From assembly GCA_900766915.1 (NCBI GenBank), contig CAAFXE010000364.1, forward strand, positions 1 through 64,000: a stretch of DNA of 64,000 nt. Reading direction: 5' to 3'. Origin of the DNA: Lachnospiraceae bacterium. GTDB taxonomy: Bacteria > Bacillota > Clostridia > Lachnospirales > Lachnospiraceae. Positions 16,252 to 25,851 of the stretch are shown here, piece after piece. Made by a program: the position numbers and the translations under genes. Within the stretch, counting starts at the first letter, position 1. The number at the start of each line of letters is the position of its first letter. The notes beneath the pieces are model-generated. The model was not told the DNA's origin and did no database searches. It saw only the letters and a program-made list of their open reading frames with translations.

Positions 16252-18168
16252 ATGGATTACGGATTTGTGAAAACAGCAGCAGTCACACCAAAGATCAGAG
16301 TGGCTGATGTAACTTATAACGGCGGAGAAATTGAAAGGTATATGAAGGAGGCTTCTGAGGCAGGAGCAGGAATCATTGTTTTTCCGGAGCTTTGCCTCAC
16401 CGGCTATACCTGCGGAGATCTGTTTTCCCAGGACCTTCTCATCAGAGGTGCAAAAGAAGAACTGGTAAGACTGGTGAAATTAAGTGCCGATATGGCAGGT
16501 CTCTTTTTTGTAGGACTTCCATGGGAGCACCGTGGAAAGCTTTACAATGTTGCAGCTGCTTTTGAGGGCGGTCAGCTTCTTGGCATCGTGCCAAAGAGCT
16601 TTTTACCAAACCATGCAGAATTTTATGAAGCGAGAAATTTTACGCCGGGAAAGAAAGGTTACGAATACATTGACTTTGAAGGGGAGATGGTTCCATTTGG
16701 AACAAGCCTTTTGTTTACCTGTGAAAATAAAAAGGAACTGGTAGTAGCAGCCGAAATCTGTGAAGATCTCTGGACAGCAAATCCTCCAAGTGTATCCCAT
16801 GCAGTTCATGGAGCAACGCTGATCGTCAATCTGTCAGCCAGTGATGAAACCACCGGTAAAAGTGACTACCGCCGCCAGCTCATTTCCAATCAGTCTGCAA
16901 GACTCTTCTGCGGTTATGTATACACCTCCGCAGGAGATGGAGAGTCCACCACGGATTTGGTATTCAGTGGACACAACCTGATCGCAGAAAACGGAAGCAT
17001 TCTTAAGGAGGCAGAAAAATACAGACCCGGTATCCTTTATGGCGAGGTGGATGTGGAGCGTCTTGTGGGAGAACGCCGCAGAAGCAATACCTTTGTGACA
17101 GAAGATCCGGTAGATGACGGTTATCTGGAAATCGATTTTGAATTAAAAGAAACACCCTGCATGTTGACAAGATCTATTGATCCTGCACCGTTTGTACCGG
17201 GAGAGAAAAAGCGCTGGGAAGAACGCTGCGAGGAGATTCTTGCAATACAGGCCATGGGGCTTAAGAAACGTCTGGAGCACACCAACTGTAACCATGCAGT
17301 CATTGGTATTTCCGGTGGTCTGGATTCTACCCTGGCACTGTTGGTAGCAGCTCTTGCTTTTGACTTCCTTGGGAAACCAAGAAGCTGTATCACAGCTGTT
17401 ACCATGCCATGTTTTGGAACGACAGACCGAACCTACAACAATGCCTGTGAGCTTACAAGACGTCTGGGGGCTGAGCTTTTAGAGGTAGATATTAAAAATG
17501 CGGTCCGTACCCATTTTGCAGATATCGGACATGACGAAGATCAGCATGATGTAACCTATGAAAATTCACAGGCCAGAGAACGTACCCAGGTGCTCATGGA
17601 TATTGCCAACAAGCTGGGCGGTATGGTCATCGGTACCGGTGATATGTCAGAGCTGGCACTTGGATGGGCTACCTATAACGGAGACCATATGTCCATGTAC
17701 GGGGTAAATGCTTCTGTACCAAAAACTCTGGTACGTCATCTGGTACGTTACTATGCCAATACCTGTAAGGATGAAAAATTATCAGAAATCCTCCTGGATG
17801 TACTGGATACTCCGGTGAGTCCGGAGCTTCTTCCCCCAAAGGATGGAGAGATTGCCCAGAAAACAGAGGATATCGTAGGACCTTATGAGCTTCACGATTT
17901 CTTCCTTTACTATATCCTCAGGTTTGGCTTTGCGCCTGCAAAGATCTATATGCTGGCGAAGGCCGCATTTGCAGGAGTCTACGATGATGCCACTATCAAA
18001 AAATGGCTGCAGACATTTTACCGTAGATTTTTTGCACAGCAGTTCAAGCGTTCCTGTCTGCCGGATGGACCTAAGGTTGGTTCTGTCAGTGTCTCACCAA
18101 GAGGAGACTTAAGGATGCCAAGTGATGCCTGTGCAGCACTGTGGCTGGCAGAAATAGAAAAACTGTAA
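16252..18168 (+). CDS. nadE: Glutamine-dependent NAD+ synthetase
   Basis: 638 residues. The N-terminal nitrilase-type amidase supplies ammonia and has the full triad: Glu46 (FPELCLTGY), Lys115 (VPKSFLPN) and Cys170 (AAEICEDLW). The C-terminal synthetase has the PP-loop SGGLDS at 354-359 and GTGDMSELALGW. It converts deamido-NAD+ to NAD+ using glutamine and ATP in the cytoplasm. The long fused form means no separate glutaminase is needed. Probably co-transcribed with hslO. Confidence 0.96.
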   Translation: MDYGFVKTAAVTPKIRVADVTYNGGEIERYMKEASEAGAGIIVFPELCLTGYTCGDLFSQDLLIRGAKEELVRLVKLSADMAGLFFVGLPWEHRGKLYNVAAAFEGGQLLGIVPKSFLPNHAEFYEARNFTPGKKGYEYIDFEGEMVPFGTSLLFTCENKKELVVAAEICEDLWTANPPSVSHAVHGATLIVNLSASDETTGKSDYRRQLISNQSARLFCGYVYTSAGDGESTTDLVFSGHNLIAENGSILKEAEKYRPGILYGEVDVERLVGERRRSNTFVTEDPVDDGYLEIDFELKETPCMLTRSIDPAPFVPGEKKRWEERCEEILAIQAMGLKKRLEHTNCNHAVIGISGGLDSTLALLVAALAFDFLGKPRSCITAVTMPCFGTTDRTYNNACELTRRLGAELLEVDIKNAVRTHFADIGHDEDQHDVTYENSQARERTQVLMDIANKLGGMVIGTGDMSELALGWATYNGDHMSMYGVNASVPKTLVRHLVRYYANTCKDEKLSEILLDVLDTPVSPELLPPKDGEIAQKTEDIVGPYELHDFFLYYILRFGFAPAKIYMLAKAAFAGVYDDATIKKWLQTFYRRFFAQQFKRSCLPDGPKVGSVSVSPRGDLRMPSDACAALWLAEIEKL

Positions 18169-18182
18169 TACCGGTGTGAATT

Positions 18183-19742
18183 ATGAATGAAAATAAATTA
18201 CAGAAGATATTTTACTCAAAAGGCTTTCTTATGTTCATTTTTGCTGCAGCACTCTTATTCAGAGTGCTGTGGTTGGACAGGTATCCTGCAGGTATTCAGC
18301 AGGACGAGGCTTTTGCCGGATATTTTGCCTATGCCCTTGGAAACTATGGGATGGATAATTTCGGCTACGGCTTTCCGGTATATTTTACCGCATGGGGAAG
18401 CGGAATGAGCGTACTGTACAGTTACCTTTGTATTCCTTTGGTAAAGCTCATGGGATTAAATATCTGGTCCATCCGTCTGCCCCAGGCCGTGTTTGCATTT
18501 TTGTCATTGCTGGCTTTTTACGAAACTCTAAAAAGGACAGTGGGAGAGAAGACAGCAGTTTGGGGAGCATTCCTCATGGCTATCAATCCATGGCATATTG
18601 TGATGTGCCGCTGGGGACTGGATGCCTCTTTGGTTCCTGCATTCATGCTGTTTGGCTTATACTTTTTTGTGCTGGGGCTGGAAAAGAGACCATGGCTGTT
18701 GGTTTCCGCAGTGATGTATGGTCTCAGTCTCTACTGCTATGCAACCTTCTGGCTGGTACTCCCGTTTGTATTGTTGTTTCAGCTGGGTTACGCATTATAC
18801 AGCAAAAAACTGACCGTGGATCGATACCTTTTGGGCTTTGTACTGATTCTGGGCATCCTGGCATTTCCGCTTTTTTTGTTTCTTGGTGTAAACTTTGAGC
18901 TTTTGCCGGAAATTTGTACAAGGTGGATCTCTATTCCGAAAATGGCATTTTTTCGGGGAGGAGAATTTCAGGCAACAGATCGGCTCGCTGCCATCCTGGA
19001 TTTTTGGAAAATGTTCTTTTTGCAGGAGGACCGTTGGATCTGGAACGCCGTGCCGGGATATGGATATTATTATCTGTTCAGCTGGCCGTTTATTCTGATC
19101 GGCTTTGTAAAAGCCTGCAAAGAAGGTGTTCTGGCTTTCAGAAAAAAAGAATTCTATCTGCCGGCGGTTTTTGTTGTGCAGTTTTTGATTGTTGCAGTCC
19201 AGGCAATGCTTATGGAGGACGGAGAATTAAATAAGATCAATACGATCCATATCTGCGTACTTGCATTTTGTGCCATAGGCATTTTCACCTGCTGTCAGTA
19301 TTGTGGAAAGTATTTTTTTGCAGCAGTTGTACTCCTGTATATCATTTCTGCAGGAATGTTCTGGCATGAATATACCGGTGATTACAATTTAAAAATATCG
19401 AAAGAATTTCAGGAAGGGGCGATAGATGCCATAGAATTTGCTGATTCTCTTACAGAAGAAAAAATCAGCATTTACTATGAAATATATTACCCGGAAATTT
19501 TGTTTGGAACAAAGATATCTCCGCTTGAAGCAGCAGAGACGACGATCTATACCAATTATCCCGATAAATTTTTAGAGGTGGCGTCAATCAGGAATTTTGA
19601 AATGCGTATCAGACTTTCCGAGAGACTCTTAAGCGACTCGGATGTAGTTGTCTGGATCAACACAGAAGAAGAAAAAGACACCCTGACCCGGGCAGGATAT
19701 CAGATCAGAGAATTTGCAAATTATATTGTAGCATATCGTTAA
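18183..19742 (+). CDS. GT-C membrane glycosyltransferase (family 39/ArnT-like)
   Basis: 519 residues with an N-terminal signal-anchor and about 11 hydrophobic segments, then a soluble C-terminal domain from about 400. The first periplasmic-side loop has an acidic motif QQDEAFAGY near 39-47, as in PMT/ArnT-type enzymes that use polyprenyl-phosphate sugars, and MAINPWHIVMCRWG near 139 is also family-like. The protein acts at the membrane outer face; donor and acceptor are unknown. It follows nadE by 14 bases but is unrelated in function. A bidirectional terminator follows. Confidence 0.78.
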   Translation: MNENKLQKIFYSKGFLMFIFAAALLFRVLWLDRYPAGIQQDEAFAGYFAYALGNYGMDNFGYGFPVYFTAWGSGMSVLYSYLCIPLVKLMGLNIWSIRLPQAVFAFLSLLAFYETLKRTVGEKTAVWGAFLMAINPWHIVMCRWGLDASLVPAFMLFGLYFFVLGLEKRPWLLVSAVMYGLSLYCYATFWLVLPFVLLFQLGYALYSKKLTVDRYLLGFVLILGILAFPLFLFLGVNFELLPEICTRWISIPKMAFFRGGEFQATDRLAAILDFWKMFFLQEDRWIWNAVPGYGYYYLFSWPFILIGFVKACKEGVLAFRKKEFYLPAVFVVQFLIVAVQAMLMEDGELNKINTIHICVLAFCAIGIFTCCQYCGKYFFAAVVLLYIISAGMFWHEYTGDYNLKISKEFQEGAIDAIEFADSLTEEKISIYYEIYYPEILFGTKISPLEAAETTIYTNYPDKFLEVASIRNFEMRIRLSERLLSDSDVVVWINTEEEKDTLTRAGYQIREFANYIVAYR

Positions 19743-19744
19743 AT

Positions 19745-19816
19745 AAAAATACCGTCACCTTGGAAATCTCTTTGGGGTGTCCCCCAAAAAGAGATTTTCC
19801 GGGTAGCGGTATTTTT
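19745..19816. terminator. Bidirectional terminator between convergent genes
   Basis: The outer stem AAAAATACCG / CGGTATTTTT encloses an inner stem AAATCTCTTT / AAAGAGATTT. Terminal T runs on both strands suit termination of the GT-C gene and of the minus-strand gene. Confidence 0.85.
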
Positions 19817-19821
19817 ATGTC

Positions 19822-21054
19822 TTAAACAAGCTCTGCAATTCTTGTGACTGCCACATAGATTTCCGATATCCGGTACCAGGTGCGGTAATCTACCACGCCG
19901 GTCTCGGGCAGATTGAAAATAGATTGGAAAATGCGTACAGCATTGGCAGTTCCATTGCCGTAGATGCCGTCCTCCGAAACCTTCGGGATGGCAGGATAAG
20001 CTTCAGAGATGGTGTTTAGCTGTTCCTGAATGGTCAGGACGCTTTCCCCAAAGGAGCCGACTTCCAGATCGTATCCCGGATAGGAGGAGGGGACACCGGA
20101 TACTTCCTCTGCGGTTGCAATATAAAGACTTTCCCCATAGTAATAGCGAAGGATCTCACTGGTGCTGTAGCCACGCTTTCCAAGATCCTGGGAACCCCAT
20201 TGGCTCATCCAGTTGGGGCAGGTCACTCTGCGGCCGTCACAGTACTGGGTAAGGATGGGCTGCTTGATGCCGGGTCTCGCCAGATAGCTTCCAAACATTT
20301 CATCTACGATCTCGGAAATGGTATCAAAAATATTTCGTCCATAAATAAATTTATGGTCAAAAGCCGTAGAAGAAGTAATGGTGAAGTCAAAACCGCGATT
20401 GCGATAGAACTCTGTGAATACGCGGTTCAAAGTAAAGGACATAATGGCCAGTACGTTGGCTCGAATGGCGGCATCGGTCCAGGTGGCGTAGATCTCGCTG
20501 GATGCCACATTTTTGATATAATCCCGGTAGCGCACCCAGTAATTTTGTGCTGTGGGATCTGTGGGGACACCATCGTGGACGATCACATATTCCGGTATGA
20601 CTACCTGCCCCAGGACGATTTCCCCGGTTTCTGCAGCAGGCGTGATTTCCGGCTCTGCAATCTTTGGCGGATAATTTCCATAAAGGGTATGTGGCGGGAT
20701 GACGATTCTTGTAAACTGCTCATTTTCCTCTAAGGGGGTCATCCGCACCTCCAGGATGGCGGTCGTGTCCGGCAGTACTTCGGTACTGGATACTTCCGCC
20801 GGTTCAAAGCCTTCTGCACTGGCATCCACGGTGTACTCTGCATAGGGCTGTGGCTCGCTTGGAGAGGTACTGTAGGCAATATCCGGTGTTTCCAGTTCTA
20901 TCTCATCTGTCATTCCTGATTCGTTGGTGGTCAGTTCATATAAAACCTGATCCGGAATTCCGCTGACATAGACACGGATCTTTGCACCTGCCACCGGGCG
21001 ATTGCCGATGATAGTTACAACATAGATTTGAAGTTTTCCCTGCAAATTGATCAC
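19822..21054 (-). CDS. SpoIID/LytB-like domain protein with C-terminal peptidoglycan-binding domain
   Basis: 410 residues. The N-terminus (about 1-110) looks like a beta-sandwich carboxypeptidase-regulatory-like domain (GNRPVAGAKIRVYVSG). The middle resembles SpoIID/LytB (WTDAAIRANVLAIMSF, then NWMSQWGSQDLGKRGYS). The end is a PG_binding_1 domain (GSFGESVLTIQEQLN, DGIYGNGTANAVRIFQ). No signal peptide is visible, which is odd for a wall-acting protein unless it acts inside the forespore/mother-cell system or leaves by another route. The start is GTG with a weak ribosome site. A CATACAAT box upstream resembles a sporulation -10 element. A role in spore cortex or coat is an inference. Confidence 0.65.
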   Translation of the reverse strand: MINLQGKLQIYVVTIIGNRPVAGAKIRVYVSGIPDQVLYELTTNESGMTDEIELETPDIAYSTSPSEPQPYAEYTVDASAEGFEPAEVSSTEVLPDTTAILEVRMTPLEENEQFTRIVIPPHTLYGNYPPKIAEPEITPAAETGEIVLGQVVIPEYVIVHDGVPTDPTAQNYWVRYRDYIKNVASSEIYATWTDAAIRANVLAIMSFTLNRVFTEFYRNRGFDFTITSSTAFDHKFIYGRNIFDTISEIVDEMFGSYLARPGIKQPILTQYCDGRRVTCPNWMSQWGSQDLGKRGYSTSEILRYYYGESLYIATAEEVSGVPSSYPGYDLEVGSFGESVLTIQEQLNTISEAYPAIPKVSEDGIYGNGTANAVRIFQSIFNLPETGVVDYRTWYRISEIYVAVTRIAELV

Positions 21055-21075
21055 TCTTTTTTATCTGTTATGAAT

Positions 21076-21083
21076 ATTGTATG
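21076..21083 (-). promoter_or_regulatory. Possible sporulation-type (sigma-E/K-like) -10 box
   Basis: On the minus strand CATACAAT lies 22 bases before the GTG start of the SpoIID-like gene and matches the sigma-E -10 consensus. The matching -35 element is poor, so this is tentative. Confidence 0.3.
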
Positions 21084-21138
21084 TACCGGAGGAGGAAAAG
21101 TTTAAAGAAAATTTAAAAACTTCCCGCAAAAAAACAGT

Positions 21139-21166
21139 TTGATTTTCTGAGATTATTGTATATAAT
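21139..21166 (+). promoter_or_regulatory. Sigma-A promoter of mreB
   Basis: TTGATT, 16-base spacer, TATAAT. The predicted transcript has a leader of about 95 bases. Confidence 0.7.
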
Positions 21167-21190
21167 AAGTAAGAATTAAGGGAAAATTTT

Positions 21191-21220
21191 TGCCTGCATT
21201 CCGCGAAAATGTGGCAGGCA
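21191..21220 (+). promoter_or_regulatory. Hairpin in the mreB 5' leader
   Basis: TGCCTGC pairs with GCAGGCA around a 16-base loop. It has no following T run and is not a terminator. It could stabilise or regulate the leader. Confidence 0.4.
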
Positions 21221-21269
21221 GGTGAATGATAGAGTGTATTTGAAAGGAAATGAAGAAAGGAAGTAGAAG

Positions 21270-22280
21270 ATGTTTGAAGCAATGACAGGAACTCAGGATA
21301 TTGGAATTGACTTAGGTACTGCCAGTATTCTTGTATATATCAAAGGCAAAGGCGTTGTATTAAAAGAGCCGTCAGTTGTAGCATTTGACAGAGATACCAA
21401 TAAAATTAAAGCCATCGGTGAAGAAGCCAGATTGATGCTCGGCCGTACACCGGGAAATATCGTGGCTGTTCGTCCGCTGCGTCAGGGTGTTATTTCTGAT
21501 TATACAGTTACTGAAAAAATGTTAAAGCATTTCATTCAGAAGGCCATTGGCAAGAAGAATTTCAGAAAGCCCCGTATCGCAGTCTGTGTACCAAGTGGTG
21601 TTACAGAGGTAGAAAAAAAGGCAGTAGAAGATGCAACCTATCAGGCAGGTGCCAGAGAAGTTGCGATTATCGAAGAACCGATTGCAGCGGCAATTGGAGC
21701 AGGAATTGATATTGCAAGACCTTGTGGAAATATGATCGTAGATATCGGTGGTGGTACGACAGATATCGCTGTCATTTCCCTGGGTGGAACTGTTGTAAGT
21801 ACATCTATTAAGATTGCCGGAGATGACTTTGATGAAGCAATTGTACGTTTTATGCGTAAGAAACACAATCTGTTGATCGGTGAAAGAACTGCAGAAGATA
21901 TCAAGATCAAAGTAGGAACCTGCTATCCAAAGGACACAGTAGATACTTTGGATGTTCGCGGACGAAACCTTGTGACAGGTCTTCCAAAGACAGTAACTGT
22001 TACATCCACGGAAACAGAAGAAGCATTGAGAGAAACAACTGCTCAGATCGTGGAAGCAGTACACAGTGTACTTGAAAAAACTCCACCGGAGCTGGCAGCA
22101 GATATTGCGGATCGTGGAATCGTTTTAACAGGAGGCGGAAGCTTGATTCGCGGACTGGATGAACTGATCGAATCTAAGACAGGAATCAATACCATGGTAG
22201 CAGAAGACCCGATGACCTGCGTGGCAATCGGAACCGGTAAATATGTAGAAATGTTATCCGGTATGAAGACCGTGGAATAA
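21270..22280 (+). CDS. mreB: Rod shape-determining actin homologue MreB
   Basis: 336 residues. Actin-fold motifs: phosphate-1 IGIDLGTASILVY at 11-23, phosphate-2 MIVDIGGGTTDIAVISLGG near 154-172, and adenosine motif GIVLTGGGSLIRGL near 286. It forms membrane-associated filaments that guide lateral wall synthesis. No mreC or mreD follows, so this is an orphan mreB/mbl-type copy. It has its own promoter and hairpin leader. AAGGAAG lies 7-8 bases before the ATG. Confidence 0.93.
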   Translation: MFEAMTGTQDIGIDLGTASILVYIKGKGVVLKEPSVVAFDRDTNKIKAIGEEARLMLGRTPGNIVAVRPLRQGVISDYTVTEKMLKHFIQKAIGKKNFRKPRIAVCVPSGVTEVEKKAVEDATYQAGAREVAIIEEPIAAAIGAGIDIARPCGNMIVDIGGGTTDIAVISLGGTVVSTSIKIAGDDFDEAIVRFMRKKHNLLIGERTAEDIKIKVGTCYPKDTVDTLDVRGRNLVTGLPKTVTVTSTETEEALRETTAQIVEAVHSVLEKTPPELAADIADRGIVLTGGGSLIRGLDELIESKTGINTMVAEDPMTCVAIGTGKYVEMLSGMKTVE

Positions 22281-22340
22281 ATAAACATTGTTGGGGGGCA
22301 TAACGGTTGTTGTGTCCCTTTCTGTTTTTAGGGAGGTAAT

Positions 22341-24539
22341 ATGGAAGGATATGTAGAACACATCATCTTTCGAAATGCAGAAAACGGATATACCATTTTT
22401 GAATTGGTAAACGGTGAGGAGGAAATGACCTGCACCGGCAGCTTTGGATATCTGAATGAAGGGGATTTTATCAGCGTAGAGGGGCAGATGGTGGAGCATC
22501 CCATGTATGGAGGCCAGCTTCGGGTTACTTCCTATGAATTAAAACCTCCGGAGGATATTGTAGCCATCCAAAGATACCTGGGAAGCGGAGCCATCAAAGG
22601 AATCGGAGAAACCATGGCCGGACGTATCGTGAAAAAATTCGGAACGGATACATTCCGTATCATGGAAGAAGAACCGGAACGTCTGGCAGAGATCAAGGGA
22701 ATCAGCGAGAGAAAGGCAAGGGAGATTGCGTGTCAGGTAGAGGAAAAGAAGGAATTACGACAGGCGATGCTCTTTTTGACAAAATATGGAATCAGCAACA
22801 GTCTGGCAGTCAAAATCTATACAAAATATGGTGCTGATCTTTATCGTGTGATGCAGGAGAATCCTTATCGTCTGGCAGAAGATATTTCCGGTGTGGGATT
22901 TAAAATGGCAGACGAGATTGCAGGCCGCATGGGCATACATGCAGATTCAGACTACCGTATCCGGAGCGGTCTGTTATATGTCCTATTGCTGGCAGTGGGG
23001 GAAGGTCATACATATCTTCCAAGACAGGAGCTGATTGGGAGAGGGACGAAGCTTTTAGGAGTAGATGAGAGCAGCCTTGAAATACAGCTTGGAAATCTTT
23101 GTATGGAACGGAAGGTGATCATCAAGCTGGAAGAAGAGGAGGAACGTGCATACGCTGCCGCCTACTATTATATGGAATTAAATACAGCAAAAATGCTCCA
23201 CGACCTGGCAGTACCCTATGTCTGTGACGAGGCAGCTGTAAAAAGAAGACTGGAAAAAATAGAAGATCATGCAGGAATGGAGCTGGACGATCTCCAAAGG
23301 GAAGCGGTGCTTGGTGCCATCAAACAGGGTGTGTTTTTGCTGACCGGAGGACCGGGTACCGGAAAGACAACTACCATCAATGCCATGATCCGCTATTTTG
23401 AGAGTGAAGGACTGGAGCTTATGCTGGCGGCCCCCACAGGACGTGCTGCCAAGCGTATGACTGAAGCCACCGGCTATGAGGCAAGTACCATTCACAGAAT
23501 GCTGGAGCTTATGGGAGGACCTGATCAGGAAGAGAGGGGAAGCTTTCAGCGAAATGAAGAGAATCCCCTGGAGGCAGATGTTATCATCATTGATGAGATG
23601 TCCATGGTGGATCTTTCCCTGTTTCATGCATTGTTAAAAGCGGTGCAGGTGGGAACAAGGCTTATTTTAGTAGGAGATAAGGACCAGCTGCCAAGTGTGG
23701 GAGCAGGTTCTGTGCTAAAGGATCTTTTAGCTTCCGGACGCTTTGCCACGGTGATGCTGACAAAAATTTTCCGTCAGGCAGGGGAAAGTGATATTGTAGT
23801 CAATGCCCATAAGATCAACAAAGGCGAGAAAGTAGTGCTGGACAACAAGTCCATGGATTTCTTTTTTCTGAAAAGACAGGATCCGAATGTGATCATTCGT
23901 GTTCTGCTGACCCTGATCCAGCAGAAGATGCCAAAATATGTGGACGCAGATATTTATGATATTCAGGTGCTGACACCTACCAGAAAAGGACTTTTGGGCG
24001 TGGAACGTCTCAATGGCATTTTGCAGCAGTATTTGAATCCGCCGGAACCTGATAAAAAAGAAAAAGAACATGCAGGAACCATTTTCCGTGAGGGAGATAA
24101 GGTGATGCAGATCAAAAACAATTATCAGCTGGAGTGGGAGATCAGGAATCGGTACGGACTTCCTTTGGATAAGGGTACCGGGATCTTTAACGGAGATATG
24201 GGCATCATCAAAGAGATGAATCTGTATGCAGAAACCATGACGGTGGAATTTGATGACAGGCGTCAGGTGGAATACTCCTTTAAACAATTAGAGGAGCTGG
24301 AGCTTGCCTATGCCATTACCATTCATAAATCTCAGGGAAGCGAATATCCGGCGGTGGTCATGCCCATCTGGCCAGGACCAAGAATGCTTATGAACAGAAA
24401 TCTTCTCTATACTGCAGTGACCCGTGCAAGAAAATGCGTTACCATGGTAGGAAGTGAAGAAACTTTTTATCAGATGGCAGAAAATATCAACGAGCAGACC
24501 AGATACAGCGGTCTGAAGGAAAGAATATGGGAATTTTAG
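22341..24539 (+). CDS. recD2: RecD2-type SF1B DNA helicase
   Basis: 732 residues, the usual RecD2 length. N-terminal OB-like and helix-hairpin-helix region (GSGAIKGIGETMAGRIVKKF near 77), then Walker A GGPGTGKTTT near 335, Walker B IIIDEMSMVD, VGDKDQLPSVG, and the late motif AITIHKSQGSEYPAVV and LLYTAVTRARK. RecD2 is a 5'-3' helicase outside RecBCD, with roles in repair and fork stability. GGGAGG precedes the ATG by 4 bases. Its last 13 bases overlap comF. Confidence 0.94.
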   Translation: MEGYVEHIIFRNAENGYTIFELVNGEEEMTCTGSFGYLNEGDFISVEGQMVEHPMYGGQLRVTSYELKPPEDIVAIQRYLGSGAIKGIGETMAGRIVKKFGTDTFRIMEEEPERLAEIKGISERKAREIACQVEEKKELRQAMLFLTKYGISNSLAVKIYTKYGADLYRVMQENPYRLAEDISGVGFKMADEIAGRMGIHADSDYRIRSGLLYVLLLAVGEGHTYLPRQELIGRGTKLLGVDESSLEIQLGNLCMERKVIIKLEEEEERAYAAAYYYMELNTAKMLHDLAVPYVCDEAAVKRRLEKIEDHAGMELDDLQREAVLGAIKQGVFLLTGGPGTGKTTTINAMIRYFESEGLELMLAAPTGRAAKRMTEATGYEASTIHRMLELMGGPDQEERGSFQRNEENPLEADVIIIDEMSMVDLSLFHALLKAVQVGTRLILVGDKDQLPSVGAGSVLKDLLASGRFATVMLTKIFRQAGESDIVVNAHKINKGEKVVLDNKSMDFFFLKRQDPNVIIRVLLTLIQQKMPKYVDADIYDIQVLTPTRKGLLGVERLNGILQQYLNPPEPDKKEKEHAGTIFREGDKVMQIKNNYQLEWEIRNRYGLPLDKGTGIFNGDMGIIKEMNLYAETMTVEFDDRRQVEYSFKQLEELELAYAITIHKSQGSEYPAVVMPIWPGPRMLMNRNLLYTAVTRARKCVTMVGSEETFYQMAENINEQTRYSGLKERIWEF

Positions 24540-25225
24540 ACATTCTGTATCCGAGACGGTGTCCGGTGTGTCATGGAATTTTAAAGGGAAAGGACGGCAT
24601 TTGTCCGGAATGCAGAAAAAAGCTTCACTACATAACCGAGCCAAAGTGTAAAAAATGTGGAAAACAGCTGGAGAATGAAGAACAGGAATACTGTACGGAT
24701 TGCCTCAGGTTTCCCCATGCATTTGACAGGGGAGCGGCTGTGTTTTCCTATGATGATATCATGCGTCGATCCATTTCCATGTTTAAATATCATAACCGCA
24801 GAGAATACGCAAAAGTCTATGCCGCAGAGATGTACAGACAGCACAGACGGCTTATAGAGCAGTTGAATCCGGAAGTGATCCTGCCCGTGCCGGTTCACTG
24901 GAAAAAGAAGAGGCAAAGAGGCTTTAACCAGGCAGAACTGGTGGCAAGGGAGCTTGGAAAGCTGGCAGGTATTTTTGTAGATACAAAATATCTTGTAAGA
25001 AAGGAAAAAACCATTCCCCAGAAGGAGCTTACCAGGCTTCAAAGAAAACAAAATCTGAAAGAAGCGTTTGTATTGAGGTCAAATGGGAAACACTATGAAA
25101 GAGTGCTGTTGATCGATGATATCTACACCACCGGTGCCACCATAGACGCCATTTCAGAAAAGTTAAGGGAGAATCAGACAAAGACTATATATTTTTTGAC
25201 CATTTGTGTTGGAAGAAATTTATAA
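24527..25225 (+). CDS. comF: ComF-family phosphoribosyltransferase-like protein
   Basis: 232 residues. The N-terminal zinc-ribbon has CPVC, CPEC, CKKCG and CTDC pairs. The C-terminal PRTase domain holds VLLIDDIYTTGAT near 192-204, the PRPP-binding signature, and RGFNQAELVAREL near 130. In naturally transformable bacteria ComF is needed for DNA uptake across the membrane. It is translationally coupled to recD2 by overlap, which fits a shared role in handling DNA. No other competence gene is in the window. Confidence 0.93.
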   Translation: MGILDILYPRRCPVCHGILKGKDGICPECRKKLHYITEPKCKKCGKQLENEEQEYCTDCLRFPHAFDRGAAVFSYDDIMRRSISMFKYHNRREYAKVYAAEMYRQHRRLIEQLNPEVILPVPVHWKKKRQRGFNQAELVARELGKLAGIFVDTKYLVRKEKTIPQKELTRLQRKQNLKEAFVLRSNGKHYERVLLIDDIYTTGATIDAISEKLRENQTKTIYFLTICVGRNL

Positions 25226-25246
25226 ATATGATACAATTAAAAAAAT

Positions 25247-25322
25247 GTATCTGTTCAGTACCTTCCTGATACGAGCAAAAATCCATGCAGAACTTGCTTC
25301 ACAGATGGATTTTTGCTTGTAA
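25247..25322 (-). repeat. Repeat family B, copy B2 (reverse orientation), probably the comF terminator
   Basis: The reverse complement closely matches 1381-1453, including GGAAGGTACTGAACAGATAC. The internal stem AGCAAAAATCCAT / ATGGATTTTTGCT has a T-rich right arm, so on the plus strand it may end comF transcription. The second TGTTCA end is missing, replaced by a separate hairpin at about 25326-25352. Confidence 0.75.
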
Positions 25323-25401
25323 AACTCGGGATTTTCTTACGAAAACCCTCGCGGAATAGTGACTAATGAATAGTTATCCAAAAATCTTTATGGAGAACGG
25401 C

Positions 25402-25851
25402 ATGCTGAATGAAGAAAAAGTAAAAAATATGACTAAAGCGGCTGCCTATGAATCAGGAGCTGAAAAAAAGAATATTGAGATTGGCAATTATTACCGTACT
25501 GATTATCTGGGACTTCAGATGTTAAAATCCGGGATTGCCTATACGCTGGCTTTTGCAATTCTGTTTGGTTTATGGGCCATGGGGCGTATGTCTGAGGTAA
25601 TGCTGCTGTTTGGCCGTGCAGAGTCTGTGAAAGGTATGATCAAAGTACTGATTTTTTTGTTTATCAGTGGTCTGGTGTTCTATGAGTGTGTGGTTTACGC
25701 ATATTATTCTATTCGATATGACCGCGCAAGAAAAAGTTTGAAAAAGTATCATACCTACTTAAAACAAATTCATAAATTTTACGAAGTACAGGAATCAGAA
25801 GGCGACCCACTGGAAATGGTGTCGCTGGAAGATGAGGAGAAAACATTATGA
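25402..25851 (+). CDS. Conserved two-TM membrane protein upstream of cdaA
   Basis: 149 residues. A soluble N-terminus (MLNEEKVKNMTKAAAYESG) is followed by two membrane spans (about 43-65 and 77-98) and a basic C-terminal helix (YDRARKSLKKYHTYLKQIH). It is not matched to a named family. ATG at 25402 is chosen because GGAG at 25392-25395 is 6 bases away; an ATG at 25366 has no good ribosome site. It overlaps the next gene by 4 bases, so it probably belongs to the cdaA operon. Confidence 0.75.
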   Translation: MLNEEKVKNMTKAAAYESGAEKKNIEIGNYYRTDYLGLQMLKSGIAYTLAFAILFGLWAMGRMSEVMLLFGRAESVKGMIKVLIFLFISGLVFYECVVYAYYSIRYDRARKSLKKYHTYLKQIHKFYEVQESEGDPLEMVSLEDEEKTL

